Assembly (NCBI GenBank): GCA_013042825.1
Contig: JABDPL010000045.1
Coordinates: 1-21,231 of the forward strand
Length of the DNA stretch: 21,231 nucleotides
DNA from: Flavobacteriaceae bacterium
GTDB taxonomy: Bacteria; Bacteroidota; Bacteroidia; Flavobacteriales; Flavobacteriaceae
Direction: 5' to 3'
In this document: positions 7,334 through 15,708 of the stretch, in pieces
Numbering within the stretch: position 1 is the stretch's first letter
Layout of the letters: each line of letters starts with the position of its first letter
Notes under the pieces: generated by a model
Database searches by the model: none
What the model was told of the DNA's origin: nothing
What the model saw: only the letters and a program-made list of their open reading frames with translations
Position numbers and translations under genes: made by a program

Positions 7334-9199
7334 ATGAGATCAGTAGTATTAGTTTGTTCAATGCTATTTCTTGTGCTGTCTTGCAAAAGCGCCCAGCAAC
7401 CTGTAAACGCACCTTTTATTTCCGATCCAGAAAAGCCGGGAGATAATCGCTATTACTGGCAGCAACGGGTGAATTATAAAATGGACATCGATATGGATGT
7501 CAATTCCTATCGATACAAAGGAAAACAGACGCTGGAGTATACCAATAATTCACCAGACACATTAAAACAAGTGTTTTATCATTTGTATTTCAATGCATTT
7601 CAGCCCGGTAGTGAAATGGATGTGAGGTCCCGGTCAATTGCCGATCCTGATTCTCGAGTGGGATCAAGGATCTTTAATTTAAATCCGGACGAGATTGGGT
7701 ATATAATTGTGAATTCCCTGAAACAAGACGGAAATGCCGTGGTTTATAAAACCGTAGGAACAATTCTTGAGGTCGACCTGTACGGTCCTGTATTCCCCGG
7801 TCAAACAGTAATCTTCGATATGGAATTTGATGCGCAGGTCCCCGTTCAGATCAGAAGATCGGGAAGAAACAATAAAGAGGGTGTTGCCCTTTCAATGGCG
7901 CAGTGGTATCCGAAATTGGCGGAATATGATTTTGAGGGCTGGCATGCTGATCCCTATATCGGGCGTGAATTTCACGGGGTCTGGGGGGATTTTGAAGTCA
8001 CCTTGCATATTGACAAGGACTATGTTGTAGGTGGTACAGGATATCTTCAGAACCCAAATGAGGTGGGGCATGGATATGAAACCGGAGAAGTCAGGCGGCC
8101 GTCGGGAGATAAATTGAGCTGGCATTTCATAGCTCCTGATGTTCATGATTTCACATGGGCAGCCGATCCTGAATATATACATGATCGATTACAGGTTCCC
8201 AATGGACCAATGCTACATTTCTTTTATCAGGATGACCCTGATATTGTTGATAATTGGAAGAGGCTCCAGCCAAAGACCTTAGAGTTAATGAACTTCTTCA
8301 GTTCAAGAATAGGAAAATACCCATACCAACAGTATTCAGTAATTCAGGGAGGTGACGGTGGAATGGAATATGGCATGTGCACACTGATAACCGGCGGCAG
8401 GGATTTTGGCAGCCTGGTTAGTGTCACATCTCATGAGCTCGCTCATAGCTGGTTTCAGTTTTTGTTAGCAACAAATGAATCCAAGCATGAATGGATGGAT
8501 GAAGGCTTTGCCGGTTATATCTCGGCACAGGCCAAGAATAAAATCATGGATCAGAGGTTCAAAAACCCGAATTCGGGGTCTTATGATGGTTATTATCAAT
8601 TGGTTGCTTCCGGTTTGGAACAGCCGCAGAGCACCCATGCCGATCGCTATAAATATAATTCAGCTTATGGATCGGCCGCTTACAGCAAAGGCGCTGTTTT
8701 TCTCGCTCAGTTAGGATATATTATAGGCCAGGAAAATCTCGATATAACCTTAAAACGTTATTTCAACACATGGAAATTCAAACACCCGGCCCCAAATGAC
8801 TTCATCCGAGTAGCCGAGAAAGTTTCCGGACTGGAATTAGACTGGTACCTGACCGACTGGACAAAAACGACCAACACTATCGACTACGGAATTAAATCGG
8901 TGAGCGGATACGGAGCGGGGAGCAAAGTGGTGCTGGAGCGCATTGGTCTTATGCCAATGCCGCTGGATATTTTAGTGGAATATAAGGATGGCCGTAAGGA
9001 CCACTTATATATTCCTCTCCGGATGATGCGCGGAGAAAAGCCCGCCGATCAGAAAATCAGAACCATTCTTGCCGATTGGGCATGGGCCTATCCCGAGTAT
9101 GAGTTTACCCTAGAGCGCCCTGTGGAAAATATCAGGAAGATCACCATTGACCCCGAAAATCTGATGGCAGATATCAACAAAGCGAACAACTCGTTTTAA
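7334..9199 (+). CDS. M1-family (aminopeptidase N-like) zinc metallopeptidase, predicted lipoprotein
   Basis: A 621-residue exported peptidase. The signal peptide ends in a lipobox (LFLVLSC, Cys17). Zinc ligands follow the gluzincin pattern: HELAH at 367-371, then exactly 18 residues to Glu390 in WMDEGFAGY. The exopeptidase signature upstream is GGMEYG (342-347), a variant of the usual GxMEN. The N-terminal half is the beta-rich domain typical of M1 enzymes (YKGKQTLEYTNNS, then LYFNAFQPGS). It should remove N-terminal residues from peptides in the cell envelope. The gene lies 16 bp after the S8 protease gene, so endoprotease and aminopeptidase are probably made from one message and could act in sequence on peptides. 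Confidence 0.93.
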   Translation: MRSVVLVCSMLFLVLSCKSAQQPVNAPFISDPEKPGDNRYYWQQRVNYKMDIDMDVNSYRYKGKQTLEYTNNSPDTLKQVFYHLYFNAFQPGSEMDVRSRSIADPDSRVGSRIFNLNPDEIGYIIVNSLKQDGNAVVYKTVGTILEVDLYGPVFPGQTVIFDMEFDAQVPVQIRRSGRNNKEGVALSMAQWYPKLAEYDFEGWHADPYIGREFHGVWGDFEVTLHIDKDYVVGGTGYLQNPNEVGHGYETGEVRRPSGDKLSWHFIAPDVHDFTWAADPEYIHDRLQVPNGPMLHFFYQDDPDIVDNWKRLQPKTLELMNFFSSRIGKYPYQQYSVIQGGDGGMEYGMCTLITGGRDFGSLVSVTSHELAHSWFQFLLATNESKHEWMDEGFAGYISAQAKNKIMDQRFKNPNSGSYDGYYQLVASGLEQPQSTHADRYKYNSAYGSAAYSKGAVFLAQLGYIIGQENLDITLKRYFNTWKFKHPAPNDFIRVAEKVSGLELDWYLTDWTKTTNTIDYGIKSVSGYGAGSKVVLERIGLMPMPLDILVEYKDGRKDHLYIPLRMMRGEKPADQKIRTILADWAWAYPEYEFTLERPVENIRKITIDPENLMADINKANNSF

Positions 9200-9206
9200 T
9201 TCAGTA

Positions 9207-10400
9207 TTATTTCGAATACCAGGGGAGGTCCTTATACATTTCTATTTTGGTCACGCGTTCCCTGTTATTGAGTTTAAGGTGGGTTTCATCGGTGAATTTA
9301 CTCCTGAATCCCAGCAAATGGAAGAACTGTTTTGTAAAAAACCGGGCGATTTTCAAATTGACCCGCAGAGTGCCATTCGATTTGTCCTGCCAGGATACTC
9401 CTGGTAAAATTACCAATAAGCCATCAGCCTTCCGCTTTCTGAGAAGTTCAGATAATCGAAGGAAGAATGGTTTGATCTTTCTAATAATAAAGAATCCTTC
9501 TTTCCCCTTATTCTGATATAAGGGCATAAAAAGGCGGGCAGTATGGGGCGCTTCGATTAACTCCCCATTTGCTTTGGCAAGTACAGTACCCTTCTCTATA
9601 TTTTGAAAACTCTTAAAGTCAGGAAACATGCTGAAAACATCACCATTTTGCAGGCGGTACAGATGAATGATCTCGAAGAATTGATTTAGGTTTCTCGCAT
9701 ATCGCTTCAATTGATCGAAGCATTTCTCGATAATGGGAAAATCGCTCCTTTTAATTGAATTGGTCAATTCCAATGTCAGGTAAATGAAGGCCTTGGCATT
9801 TGAGATGGCTGTTCGTTTATCGTGTTGCCCAGATTCAAACCCTACTGCAACGTAGCCCTGGCCATTAATATAACTCAGCAATGGTCCCGAAAGGTGCTCT
9901 TCAATGCCCAGAACAATAGGAACCGGATAATGTTTGGCGAATTTTCTGTTGATGAGCGCGTCATTGATTGTAATAAAAGGCAGGGTTTCGCTGGAAGTGG
10001 TGTGCAGGTCTATAAAATAATAGGGCGGTTGGTTCAGTTCCAACAAGGATTTTATTATTTCATACAATTCATATTGTTCATGTTCTTCATGATGGAGTTG
10101 GGACTTCGAGTTTATCTCATCCAGGTTTTGCTCAGACCAAATCCTGTTAAGATCCTTTTCATTGAACCTTACGCTCTTCTGCAAAGCTGAAAGGTTTCCA
10201 GCTATGGCATAGAAGGACCCATTTACTTTTTTCAGGTCAATCTCCTCAAGTACCTGTTTCAAGGCAAAAACACCCGCGGGTTCGTTGCCATGAATCCCGG
10301 CAAAGATAATAACCGTCGGACCGGTTTTATTTTCAACACGTCCGATAAATCGGTTTACTTTAATGGTTGTGTCTAAGGCTATACTGTGAACTTCAACCAT
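9207..10400 (-). CDS. M14-family aspartoacylase / succinylglutamate desuccinylase-like zinc hydrolase
   Basis: A 397-residue cytoplasmic protein without signal peptide. The zinc site of this M14 subfamily is complete: His37 and Glu40 in FAGIHGNEPAG and His133 in FIDLHTTSSE. Substrate-binding residues appear in FNEKDLNRIW, and the probable catalytic Glu189 is in VGFESGQHD. Relatives cleave N-acyl amino acids or amide bonds near a carboxylate. The C-terminal part, after about residue 235, has a beta-rich region (GDVFSMFPDF, then KGTVLAKANGELIEAP) like that of the family. It follows the GCS2-like ligase gene with only 4 bp between, so they form one unit. The exact substrate is unknown, and annotation as succinylglutamate desuccinylase would be too specific because no arginine-succinyl pathway genes are nearby. 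Confidence 0.88.
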   Translation of the reverse strand: MVEVHSIALDTTIKVNRFIGRVENKTGPTVIIFAGIHGNEPAGVFALKQVLEEIDLKKVNGSFYAIAGNLSALQKSVRFNEKDLNRIWSEQNLDEINSKSQLHHEEHEQYELYEIIKSLLELNQPPYYFIDLHTTSSETLPFITINDALINRKFAKHYPVPIVLGIEEHLSGPLLSYINGQGYVAVGFESGQHDKRTAISNAKAFIYLTLELTNSIKRSDFPIIEKCFDQLKRYARNLNQFFEIIHLYRLQNGDVFSMFPDFKSFQNIEKGTVLAKANGELIEAPHTARLFMPLYQNKGKEGFFIIRKIKPFFLRLSELLRKRKADGLLVILPGVSWQDKSNGTLRVNLKIARFFTKQFFHLLGFRSKFTDETHLKLNNRERVTKIEMYKDLPWYSK

Positions 10401-10404
10401 TAAA

Positions 10405-12255
10405 TTAAAGATCGTTTAGGGTTATAATTCCTATCAGCTGATTATCTCTGATCACCGGAAGGCAGGTTGTTCTCTGTTTCTCCAGAATATCAATTGCCGT
10501 TTGCACTGAATCTCCCTGGCTTATTACCGGGAATTCTGTGATCATGACATCACCCACTGCGCTTTTAAGCTTTCTTTCGTCTTCTTTAATCTCTTCGATA
10601 TCACTCCACCGGAGTACACCTACTACTTTTTTGTTCGAGTTTATAACCGGCATGTGGTGAATGCTCTTCCAGCGCATGATGTTAATGACCAACTCAACAC
10701 TATCTTTTTCGTAAACCGTGAAGATATCTGTACTCATGATGTGCTCGACCTTTTTCCCCGATTGAACCACCGTTCTTGTATCGGGGTCCAGGATGCGCCA
10801 TGAGGATACCGGAAAATTAGATTCTTGTTTTTCGTAAAGGCAGGCTGTAAGGGTTTGAGCTGCTTCAAAATACTTCATCCTTGACAACAAATTGCGATAA
10901 CTCGTCGTCATCCACTCAGAACCGGTAAATCCTTTCACCCGATTCTCGATAATAGTCAAATAATATTCAGCATCCTCCGGTTTGATTCCAAGGCTGTAGA
11001 GTCCGCGATAAGCCATCGGCAGGAAGACATCTAAAATCAGTTCATGGCTGGGGACGAACTTATTATCCCAAATGAACTGTGTTGACATGCCATAGCGAGC
11101 AGCATTGAAGAAATTAGACTTGGCGTCCTTAAAGTTCATTTTTTCCGCAATATTCTCATATTCCTTAGGGCGGCCTTTCATAACCCCAACCCAGAACACG
11201 GTATTCGCAATTTCATCGGCTATAGTTGGGCCGGAGGGGATGTACCGATTCTCAATACGCAAATGAGGCTTGCCATTTCCGACGCCATAACACGGCCTGT
11301 TCCACCTGTAAACGGTCCCATTATGCAAATTTAGCGCTTTGAGCTTAGGGATCTCCCCGTTATTCAACATGTCGACACTGTCCTTAAAATATTCGGAAGT
11401 GACCAGGCTTCTGAACCTGGAAATATTGTCCTTGAAGATATCTGTGACCGAACCAGAGGTCCACTCACTGCCAAAACTAACCCTGGCTTGCTTTTCGTTC
11501 AGCATAAAGGAATTGGCTCTTGTATCAACACTCTGCGTAAACAAGGCAATCCTGGTTTCACTCCATAGTTCCTTTCCAAATAGCAATGGTGAATTTGTGC
11601 ATACACTTAAAACAGGTCCAGAAACAGCCTGTGCCCAATTATAGCTGTCGATAAAGTCGTCCGGATTTATTTGCAAATGAATCTGGAAGCTGGTATTACA
11701 CCCTTCAAGTAAAACGGAGTCATGAAGCAGATTCAGCTCGTCTACGCCTTTGATGTGTATTTCGAAATTATCTTTTCTCGATTCCCGAATAGCATCATTA
11801 AGCACAAAATATCTCTGAACATCGGTCATGTTTTCGAGCTTTATGTGCCTGAGCGACAGGGTTGGTAATATCCCGGTAAGTAAAATTTTAGAATTATGTG
11901 CTTCAGCGACTTTCTTCGCCTTTTCCATAAGGATTTTGAGTTGGTTGCTTAATTGAGTAAAGCAATCGCCGGTAAGCTCAAAAGGATCAAGGTTCAGTTC
12001 CAGGTTGAAACTTCCTATTTCGGTAGTGAAGTGATCGTCATTGATATCGTTCAGAATGTCCAGTGATCCCATTTTAGGGTTGAACTGATCATCCACAAGA
12101 CAAAATTCCTGCTCTGCTCCGATCCTGATCGGCTCTTTTTCAATAAGGCCGTCAGCGATCATCTGATCAAGAGCTTGAATATCTCTTACGAGTTGATGTA
12201 TGTAATTAGCCTTATCCTCTTTCGAAGTAAGCTTAATAACCTTCAAATCTCCCAT
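10405..12255 (-). CDS. GCS2-like carboxylate-amine ligase with C-terminal CBS domain pair
   Basis: A 616-residue cytoplasmic protein. Residues about 35-480 resemble the glutamate-cysteine ligase type 2 family: IRIGAEQEFCLVD near residue 45 holds the glutamates expected to bind metal-ATP, followed by EIGSFNLELNLDPF and, later, GKPHLRIENRYIPSGPT. Residues 503-555 and about 566-616 are two CBS motifs (VEHIMSTDIFTVYE with HHMPVIN, then VGDVMITEFPVIS with TCLPVI), which usually bind adenine nucleotides and would make the enzyme energy-responsive. The protein ends exactly at the end of CBS2. Substrates are unknown: a role in glutathione synthesis is not supported, since no GshB is nearby. The M14 hydrolase gene begins 4 bp downstream. 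Its ATG at 12255 sits 11 bases from a good -7 element. Confidence 0.87.
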   Translation of the reverse strand: MGDLKVIKLTSKEDKANYIHQLVRDIQALDQMIADGLIEKEPIRIGAEQEFCLVDDQFNPKMGSLDILNDINDDHFTTEIGSFNLELNLDPFELTGDCFTQLSNQLKILMEKAKKVAEAHNSKILLTGILPTLSLRHIKLENMTDVQRYFVLNDAIRESRKDNFEIHIKGVDELNLLHDSVLLEGCNTSFQIHLQINPDDFIDSYNWAQAVSGPVLSVCTNSPLLFGKELWSETRIALFTQSVDTRANSFMLNEKQARVSFGSEWTSGSVTDIFKDNISRFRSLVTSEYFKDSVDMLNNGEIPKLKALNLHNGTVYRWNRPCYGVGNGKPHLRIENRYIPSGPTIADEIANTVFWVGVMKGRPKEYENIAEKMNFKDAKSNFFNAARYGMSTQFIWDNKFVPSHELILDVFLPMAYRGLYSLGIKPEDAEYYLTIIENRVKGFTGSEWMTTSYRNLLSRMKYFEAAQTLTACLYEKQESNFPVSSWRILDPDTRTVVQSGKKVEHIMSTDIFTVYEKDSVELVINIMRWKSIHHMPVINSNKKVVGVLRWSDIEEIKEDERKLKSAVGDVMITEFPVISQGDSVQTAIDILEKQRTTCLPVIRDNQLIGIITLNDL

Positions 12256-12263
12256 GTGCAGTG

Positions 12264-12271
12264 TAAAGATA
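12264..12271 (-). promoter_or_regulatory. Candidate -7 element for the ligase/M14 operon
   Basis: On the minus strand this reads TATCTTTA, one base from TAnnTTTG, placed 8 bases before the ATG codon. The transcript would start almost at the start codon. No clear -33 TTTG is seen. Confidence 0.4.
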
Positions 12272-12347
12272 GTGAATGAAAATTCAAGATACTATGCCCC
12301 GGTCATGGAAAAAATGATATTTATCATGAGGACTTTCTGGTTATTCC

Positions 12348-12355
12348 TATTTTTG
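12348..12355 (+). promoter_or_regulatory. Candidate -7 element for rnpA
   Basis: TATTTTTG is a perfect match to TAnnTTTG, 6 bases before the chosen rnpA ATG at 12362. It supports starting rnpA at 12362 and predicts a leaderless or nearly leaderless message. A -33 TTTG at the right distance is not evident, which weakens the call. Confidence 0.4.
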
Positions 12356-12361
12356 TCGCTA

Positions 12362-12751
12362 ATGCGAGCGCGCTACAGAAAAAAAGACAAGCTTAAAAGC
12401 AGAAAAGTAATAGAAAAACTTTTTCGCCAGGGAAAAGCCTTAACGGTTTTCCCCTTGCGATTGATCTTTTTGCCTGCTGATTTTGATGACGATTCTAAAA
12501 TAAAAGCAGGATTTTCTGTTTCCAGCAGGGTGTTTAAAAAGGCTGTTGATCGCAATCGCATCAAGCGACTGATGCGAGAATCCTATCGCCTGAACAAAAA
12601 CGATCATTTTAACAACTTCACAACATCCTGTGCGTTAATGATTTTGTACATTGGCAATACTGAGCCAACCTTCGAGCAGATCGATAAGACCATGATTGCG
12701 GTGCTCTCAAAGCTCGATGATGCTTTAGCGCCCAAAAAATTAAAGCCATGA
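12362..12751 (+). CDS. rnpA: Ribonuclease P protein component
   Basis: A 129-residue basic protein that supports the RNase P RNA in trimming the 5' leader from tRNA precursors. The typical N-terminal block YRKKDKLKSRKVIEKLF is followed by the central FSVSSRVFKKAVDRNR and the RNR signature RNRIKRLMRES, which contacts RNA. An open frame extends upstream to 12254 but would add a hydrophobic, non-family N terminus and overlap the divergent ligase gene by 2 bp; the ATG at 12362 gives the usual length. The stop codon overlaps the S41 peptidase start (ATGA at 12748-12751). The neighbour usual in many other phyla, rpmH, is not next to it. Confidence 0.93.
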   Translation: MRARYRKKDKLKSRKVIEKLFRQGKALTVFPLRLIFLPADFDDDSKIKAGFSVSSRVFKKAVDRNRIKRLMRESYRLNKNDHFNNFTTSCALMILYIGNTEPTFEQIDKTMIAVLSKLDDALAPKKLKP

Positions 12752-14373
12752 AAAAACGAATTATTATTTCCTTCGCAGCCGTATCTATGCTGTTTATGGG
12801 AACAGCTTTTCAAAATGATTTCTTCGAGATAGCAAAACAGATCGAGATCTTCACCACTGTATTCAAGGAACTGAATATGAACTATGTGGATGAGACCAAT
12901 CCGGGGGATCTCATGGATACAGCTATTAAAAACATGTTGGAGGACCTTGATCCTTATACGGTTTTTATGAATGAACAGGATATAGAGGCCGCGCGAATTA
13001 ACAATACGGGTGATTATACAGGGATAGGCGCTACGGTCAAAACCTTGAAAGATAAACTGGTGGTTGTAGAGCCCTACAAAGGCTATCCGGCTGATAAGGC
13101 CGGACTAAAAGCGGGGGATGAGATCATAAAAGTTGGCGATGTCATCGTATCCGATTTCAGTGAAAATGCCGGTGATCTTCTCAGGGGCGCAGCCGGAAGT
13201 AATGTAGATATAACGTACATACGCCAGGATAAAACCTATAATGCAAGTATCAAGCGGCAGGACGTTGAGGCAAAAGCAGTTCCGCTATCGCAAATGATCA
13301 ATGAAACGACCGGGTATATCGCATTGTCTAAATTTACGAGGACCGCCTCCTATGAAGTTCAGAATGCCTTGCGCCTGTTAAAGGCAGACGGCGCGGAGAA
13401 GTTGATACTTGATCTTAGGGGAAATCCCGGAGGATTACTCAACGAGGCGATCAATATTGTCAATTTATTCGTGCCTAAGGATGAGCTCATCGTTACCACA
13501 AAATCAAAGGTTGAGAAATATAACAAAACCTATTATACACAGCGGAGCGCTATCGATACCGAAATTCCTCTTGTGGTCCTTATCGACGGAGGGAGCGCCT
13601 CGGCAAGCGAGATAGTTTCTGGCTCGCTTCAAGATCTTGATCGTGCGGTTGTAATAGGAACGCGAAGTTTCGGCAAGGGGCTCGTTCAGCGGCCTAAACA
13701 GTTGACTTATGGCACCCAAATAAAGGTAACCATATCGAGATATTACACCCCTTCAGGACGATGTATTCAGGCGCTGGACTATTGGAACCGGGACCAAAGC
13801 GGAAAAGCTGTTCGAGTAACGCGCGACAACTATAACGAATTCAAAACACGAAACGGCCGTTCGGTTTTTGATGGCGGTGGGGTTGAGCCTGATGTTGACA
13901 TTGCGAATTCTAAGATATCACCTATAACTAAGGCTATAATCGACAAGGATTTATTGTTTGATTTTTCCGTAAAATACTATTATGCTAATCCAAAGCCCAA
14001 TCTAAGTTCATTTCGTTTAACAGAGACTGATTTTTCCGATTTCATATCGTTTCTTGAATCTGAAGGTTTCGCATTGGAAACCAAAACTGAAAAGGCCCTT
14101 GAAGAGCTCATGAACACCGCTGCAGATGAAAAGATAGAGTCTGCCATCTCTGCCGGATACCAGTCTATTCTCAATCAATTGAACGCATACAAAAATGAAG
14201 CTATCAATAAAAATAAAGACCAATTGATGGCTTTGCTTGAAAACGAGATCATCAAACGGTACTTCTACCGGCAGGGACTTCATGAATATTATCTGGCTAA
14301 TAATGAAGAAATATTAAAAGCTGTTGAAATCCTTGATAACCCTGGGAAGTATAGCTCATATTTAAAGCCTTAA
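12748..14373 (+). CDS. S41A C-terminal processing peptidase (CtpA/Prc-like)
   Basis: A 541-residue exported serine protease that trims or degrades envelope proteins from their C termini. An N-terminal hydrophobic segment (IIISFAAVSMLFMGTAF) serves as signal peptide or anchor. A PDZ domain lies at about residues 90-170 (GYPADKAGLKAGDEIIKVGD), followed by the protease core. The Ser-Lys dyad is Ser285 in GGSASASEIVSG and Lys310 in GTRSFGKGLVQ; the 25-residue spacing is that of Prc and CtpB. After about residue 400 there is a largely helical C-terminal region rich in Lys and Glu, longer than in small CtpA proteins. It overlaps rnpA by four bases, so its translation is probably coupled to rnpA; this pair recurs in flavobacteria as far as I recall. 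Confidence 0.94.
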   Translation: MKKRIIISFAAVSMLFMGTAFQNDFFEIAKQIEIFTTVFKELNMNYVDETNPGDLMDTAIKNMLEDLDPYTVFMNEQDIEAARINNTGDYTGIGATVKTLKDKLVVVEPYKGYPADKAGLKAGDEIIKVGDVIVSDFSENAGDLLRGAAGSNVDITYIRQDKTYNASIKRQDVEAKAVPLSQMINETTGYIALSKFTRTASYEVQNALRLLKADGAEKLILDLRGNPGGLLNEAINIVNLFVPKDELIVTTKSKVEKYNKTYYTQRSAIDTEIPLVVLIDGGSASASEIVSGSLQDLDRAVVIGTRSFGKGLVQRPKQLTYGTQIKVTISRYYTPSGRCIQALDYWNRDQSGKAVRVTRDNYNEFKTRNGRSVFDGGGVEPDVDIANSKISPITKAIIDKDLLFDFSVKYYYANPKPNLSSFRLTETDFSDFISFLESEGFALETKTEKALEELMNTAADEKIESAISAGYQSILNQLNAYKNEAINKNKDQLMALLENEIIKRYFYRQGLHEYYLANNEEILKAVEILDNPGKYSSYLKP

Positions 14374-14382
14374 ACGCCCGAT

Positions 14383-14415
14383 TTTGAGCGCTTAAAAAAA
14401 TAAAAAGTATATTTA
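14383..14415 (+). promoter_or_regulatory. Bacteroidota-type promoter for the OmpA-like gene
   Basis: TTTG at 14383-14386, a 21-bp spacer and TATATTTA at 14408-14415 give a near-consensus promoter, lying just after the S41 peptidase stop. Transcription would begin near 14422, leaving a leader of about 16 nt before the ATG at 14438. Confidence 0.6.
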
Positions 14416-14437
14416 AGGCAGAGAATAACATGACAAT

Positions 14438-15268
14438 ATGTTACGCTTCAAATATATTCTGCCCCTTATTTGCGCCTATTCATTTTCCCAGGAGATGTCG
14501 CACAACGTGTATTTCGGTACCGATCAATACGTTGTTAATCTCGATGAGCAAAGGCGATTCCAATCATTTTTAAATCAATTGGATACACTCGACATCAACA
14601 AAATTACCATTTATGGGTTTTGTGATGACCGGGGTACTGATGAATACAACCTTCGGCTTTCGAAAAAGCGGGCCAATGCTATTAAGTGGCATTTTACCGA
14701 TAGCGAGTTTTCTGAGGAGCTGATCACTATTCTTGATGGAAAAGGAGAGGTTGCTCTTGATCCACTAAGAGGAGGAGACATCAAAAACATGCGCCAGAGC
14801 AATCGTCGGGTTGAAATACATGTTGATATTGGTGCCTCCGGCAAGGTGAAGGATACATTGGAAATCCCAACCACCCAAGAGGTGCTTAAGGGGGCTCTGG
14901 AGGTGGGTGATAAGATCAAACTTAAAAACATCTATTTTAAAACCGGATACAGCACTGTTACTTCCGAATCTATTCCAACTCTAAAGGAAATAGCCGATAT
15001 TCTTGTTGAAAGAACTGATCTATATTTTACAATTCAGGGACACGTTTGCTGCACCCATGACACTTATGATGCCGTAGACCGGAAAACCAATAAGCGAAAC
15101 CTATCTGTTTCACGTGCTAAATTTATATACACCTACCTTCTCAGGCGGGGGATTGAGAAAAAGCGGATGAAATATGTGGGGTTGAGGCGAAAATTCCCCC
15201 TCGGGGGTCATCCGAAATTTGACAGGCGGGTTGAGATAGAGATCACTTACGTGGCTAAGGATCATTAG
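14438..15268 (+). CDS. Exported protein with two OmpA-like C-terminal domains
   Basis: A 276-residue protein with a short signal peptide (hydrophobic ILPLICAYSFSQ). Residues about 23-131 form one OmpA-like peptidoglycan-binding domain (YGFCDDRGTDEYNLRLSKKRA, ending NRRVEIHV); residues about 161-272 form a second (IYFKTGYSTV, GHVCCTHDTYD, NLSVSRAKFIY, ending FDRRVEIEI). There is no beta-barrel, TPR or other anchor domain, and no lipobox, so it is probably a soluble periplasmic protein that holds cell wall or another wall-binding protein. The second domain has an unusual vicinal cysteine pair (204-205). It has its own promoter and its last 14 bases overlap the convergent acetyltransferase gene. 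Confidence 0.85.
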   Translation: MLRFKYILPLICAYSFSQEMSHNVYFGTDQYVVNLDEQRRFQSFLNQLDTLDINKITIYGFCDDRGTDEYNLRLSKKRANAIKWHFTDSEFSEELITILDGKGEVALDPLRGGDIKNMRQSNRRVEIHVDIGASGKVKDTLEIPTTQEVLKGALEVGDKIKLKNIYFKTGYSTVTSESIPTLKEIADILVERTDLYFTIQGHVCCTHDTYDAVDRKTNKRNLSVSRAKFIYTYLLRRGIEKKRMKYVGLRRKFPLGGHPKFDRRVEIEITYVAKDH

Positions 15269-15707
15269 ATCTGGTCATTCTAATATGGGGGATTCCATCT
15301 TCAAGGTAAGTGTCCCCGTGTTCGATAAATCCTAATTCATTATAGAAAACGATTAAATATGTTTGAGCCGAAACCGTTATTTCAGCAGCCTTATAATAGT
15401 CTTCTGCCGCCTTAATTGTGGCTATCATAATATCCCTGCCGTAGTTGTTTGCGCGTTCATTTCTTTTAACAACAACCCGCCCGATCGTCGCTGCTTTAAA
15501 ATAATATCCTGGCTTGAACAGCCGTGCATAGGCAACAAGATCTTTTCCTTTATATCCCAGCACGTGAATGGCCTTTTGATCCTTGTTGTCGATGTCCTGA
15601 TACACACAATTCTGCTCAACCACAAAAACCTCACTTCTCAATCGAAGGATCTCATAAATATCATCGGTATAAAGATCTTTAAATGGCCTCGCTTTAATGG
15701 TTAGCAT
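15255..15707 (-). CDS. ElaA-like GNAT-family N-acetyltransferase
   Basis: A 150-residue cytoplasmic protein of the GNAT fold. The N-terminal block LYTDDIYEILRLRSEVFVVEQNCVYQDIDNKD is characteristic of the ElaA subgroup (shown here: LRLRSEVFVVEQNCVYQDID). The acetyl-CoA-binding region follows as IGRVVVKRNERANNYGRDIM, a variant of the R/QxxGxG/A loop, and the C-terminal VFYNELGFIEHGDTY is typical of GNAT proteins. The acceptor substrate is unknown. It is the third gene of the rpiB-CDF unit, with one base between it and the CDF gene, and its end overlaps the convergent OmpA-like gene by 14 bp. Confidence 0.9.
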   Translation of the reverse strand: MLTIKARPFKDLYTDDIYEILRLRSEVFVVEQNCVYQDIDNKDQKAIHVLGYKGKDLVAYARLFKPGYYFKAATIGRVVVKRNERANNYGRDIMIATIKAAEDYYKAAEITVSAQTYLIVFYNELGFIEHGDTYLEDGIPHIRMTRSNDP

Positions 15708-15708
15708 A

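Noticed and set aside
9204..9219. Small hairpin GTATT / AATAC between the convergent M1 and M14 genes as a shared terminator
   Set aside because: Only five weak pairs, no T-run in either direction, and most of it lies in the M14 coding end.
12254..12361. Extended N terminus for rnpA
   Set aside because: It would add a hydrophobic stretch not found in RnpA, overlap the divergent ligase start and include the candidate promoter.
14370..14395. Inverted repeat TTAAACGC / GCGCTTAA after the S41 peptidase as a terminator
   Set aside because: It is followed by an A-run rather than a T-run on the plus strand, and it overlaps the promoter of the OmpA-like gene.
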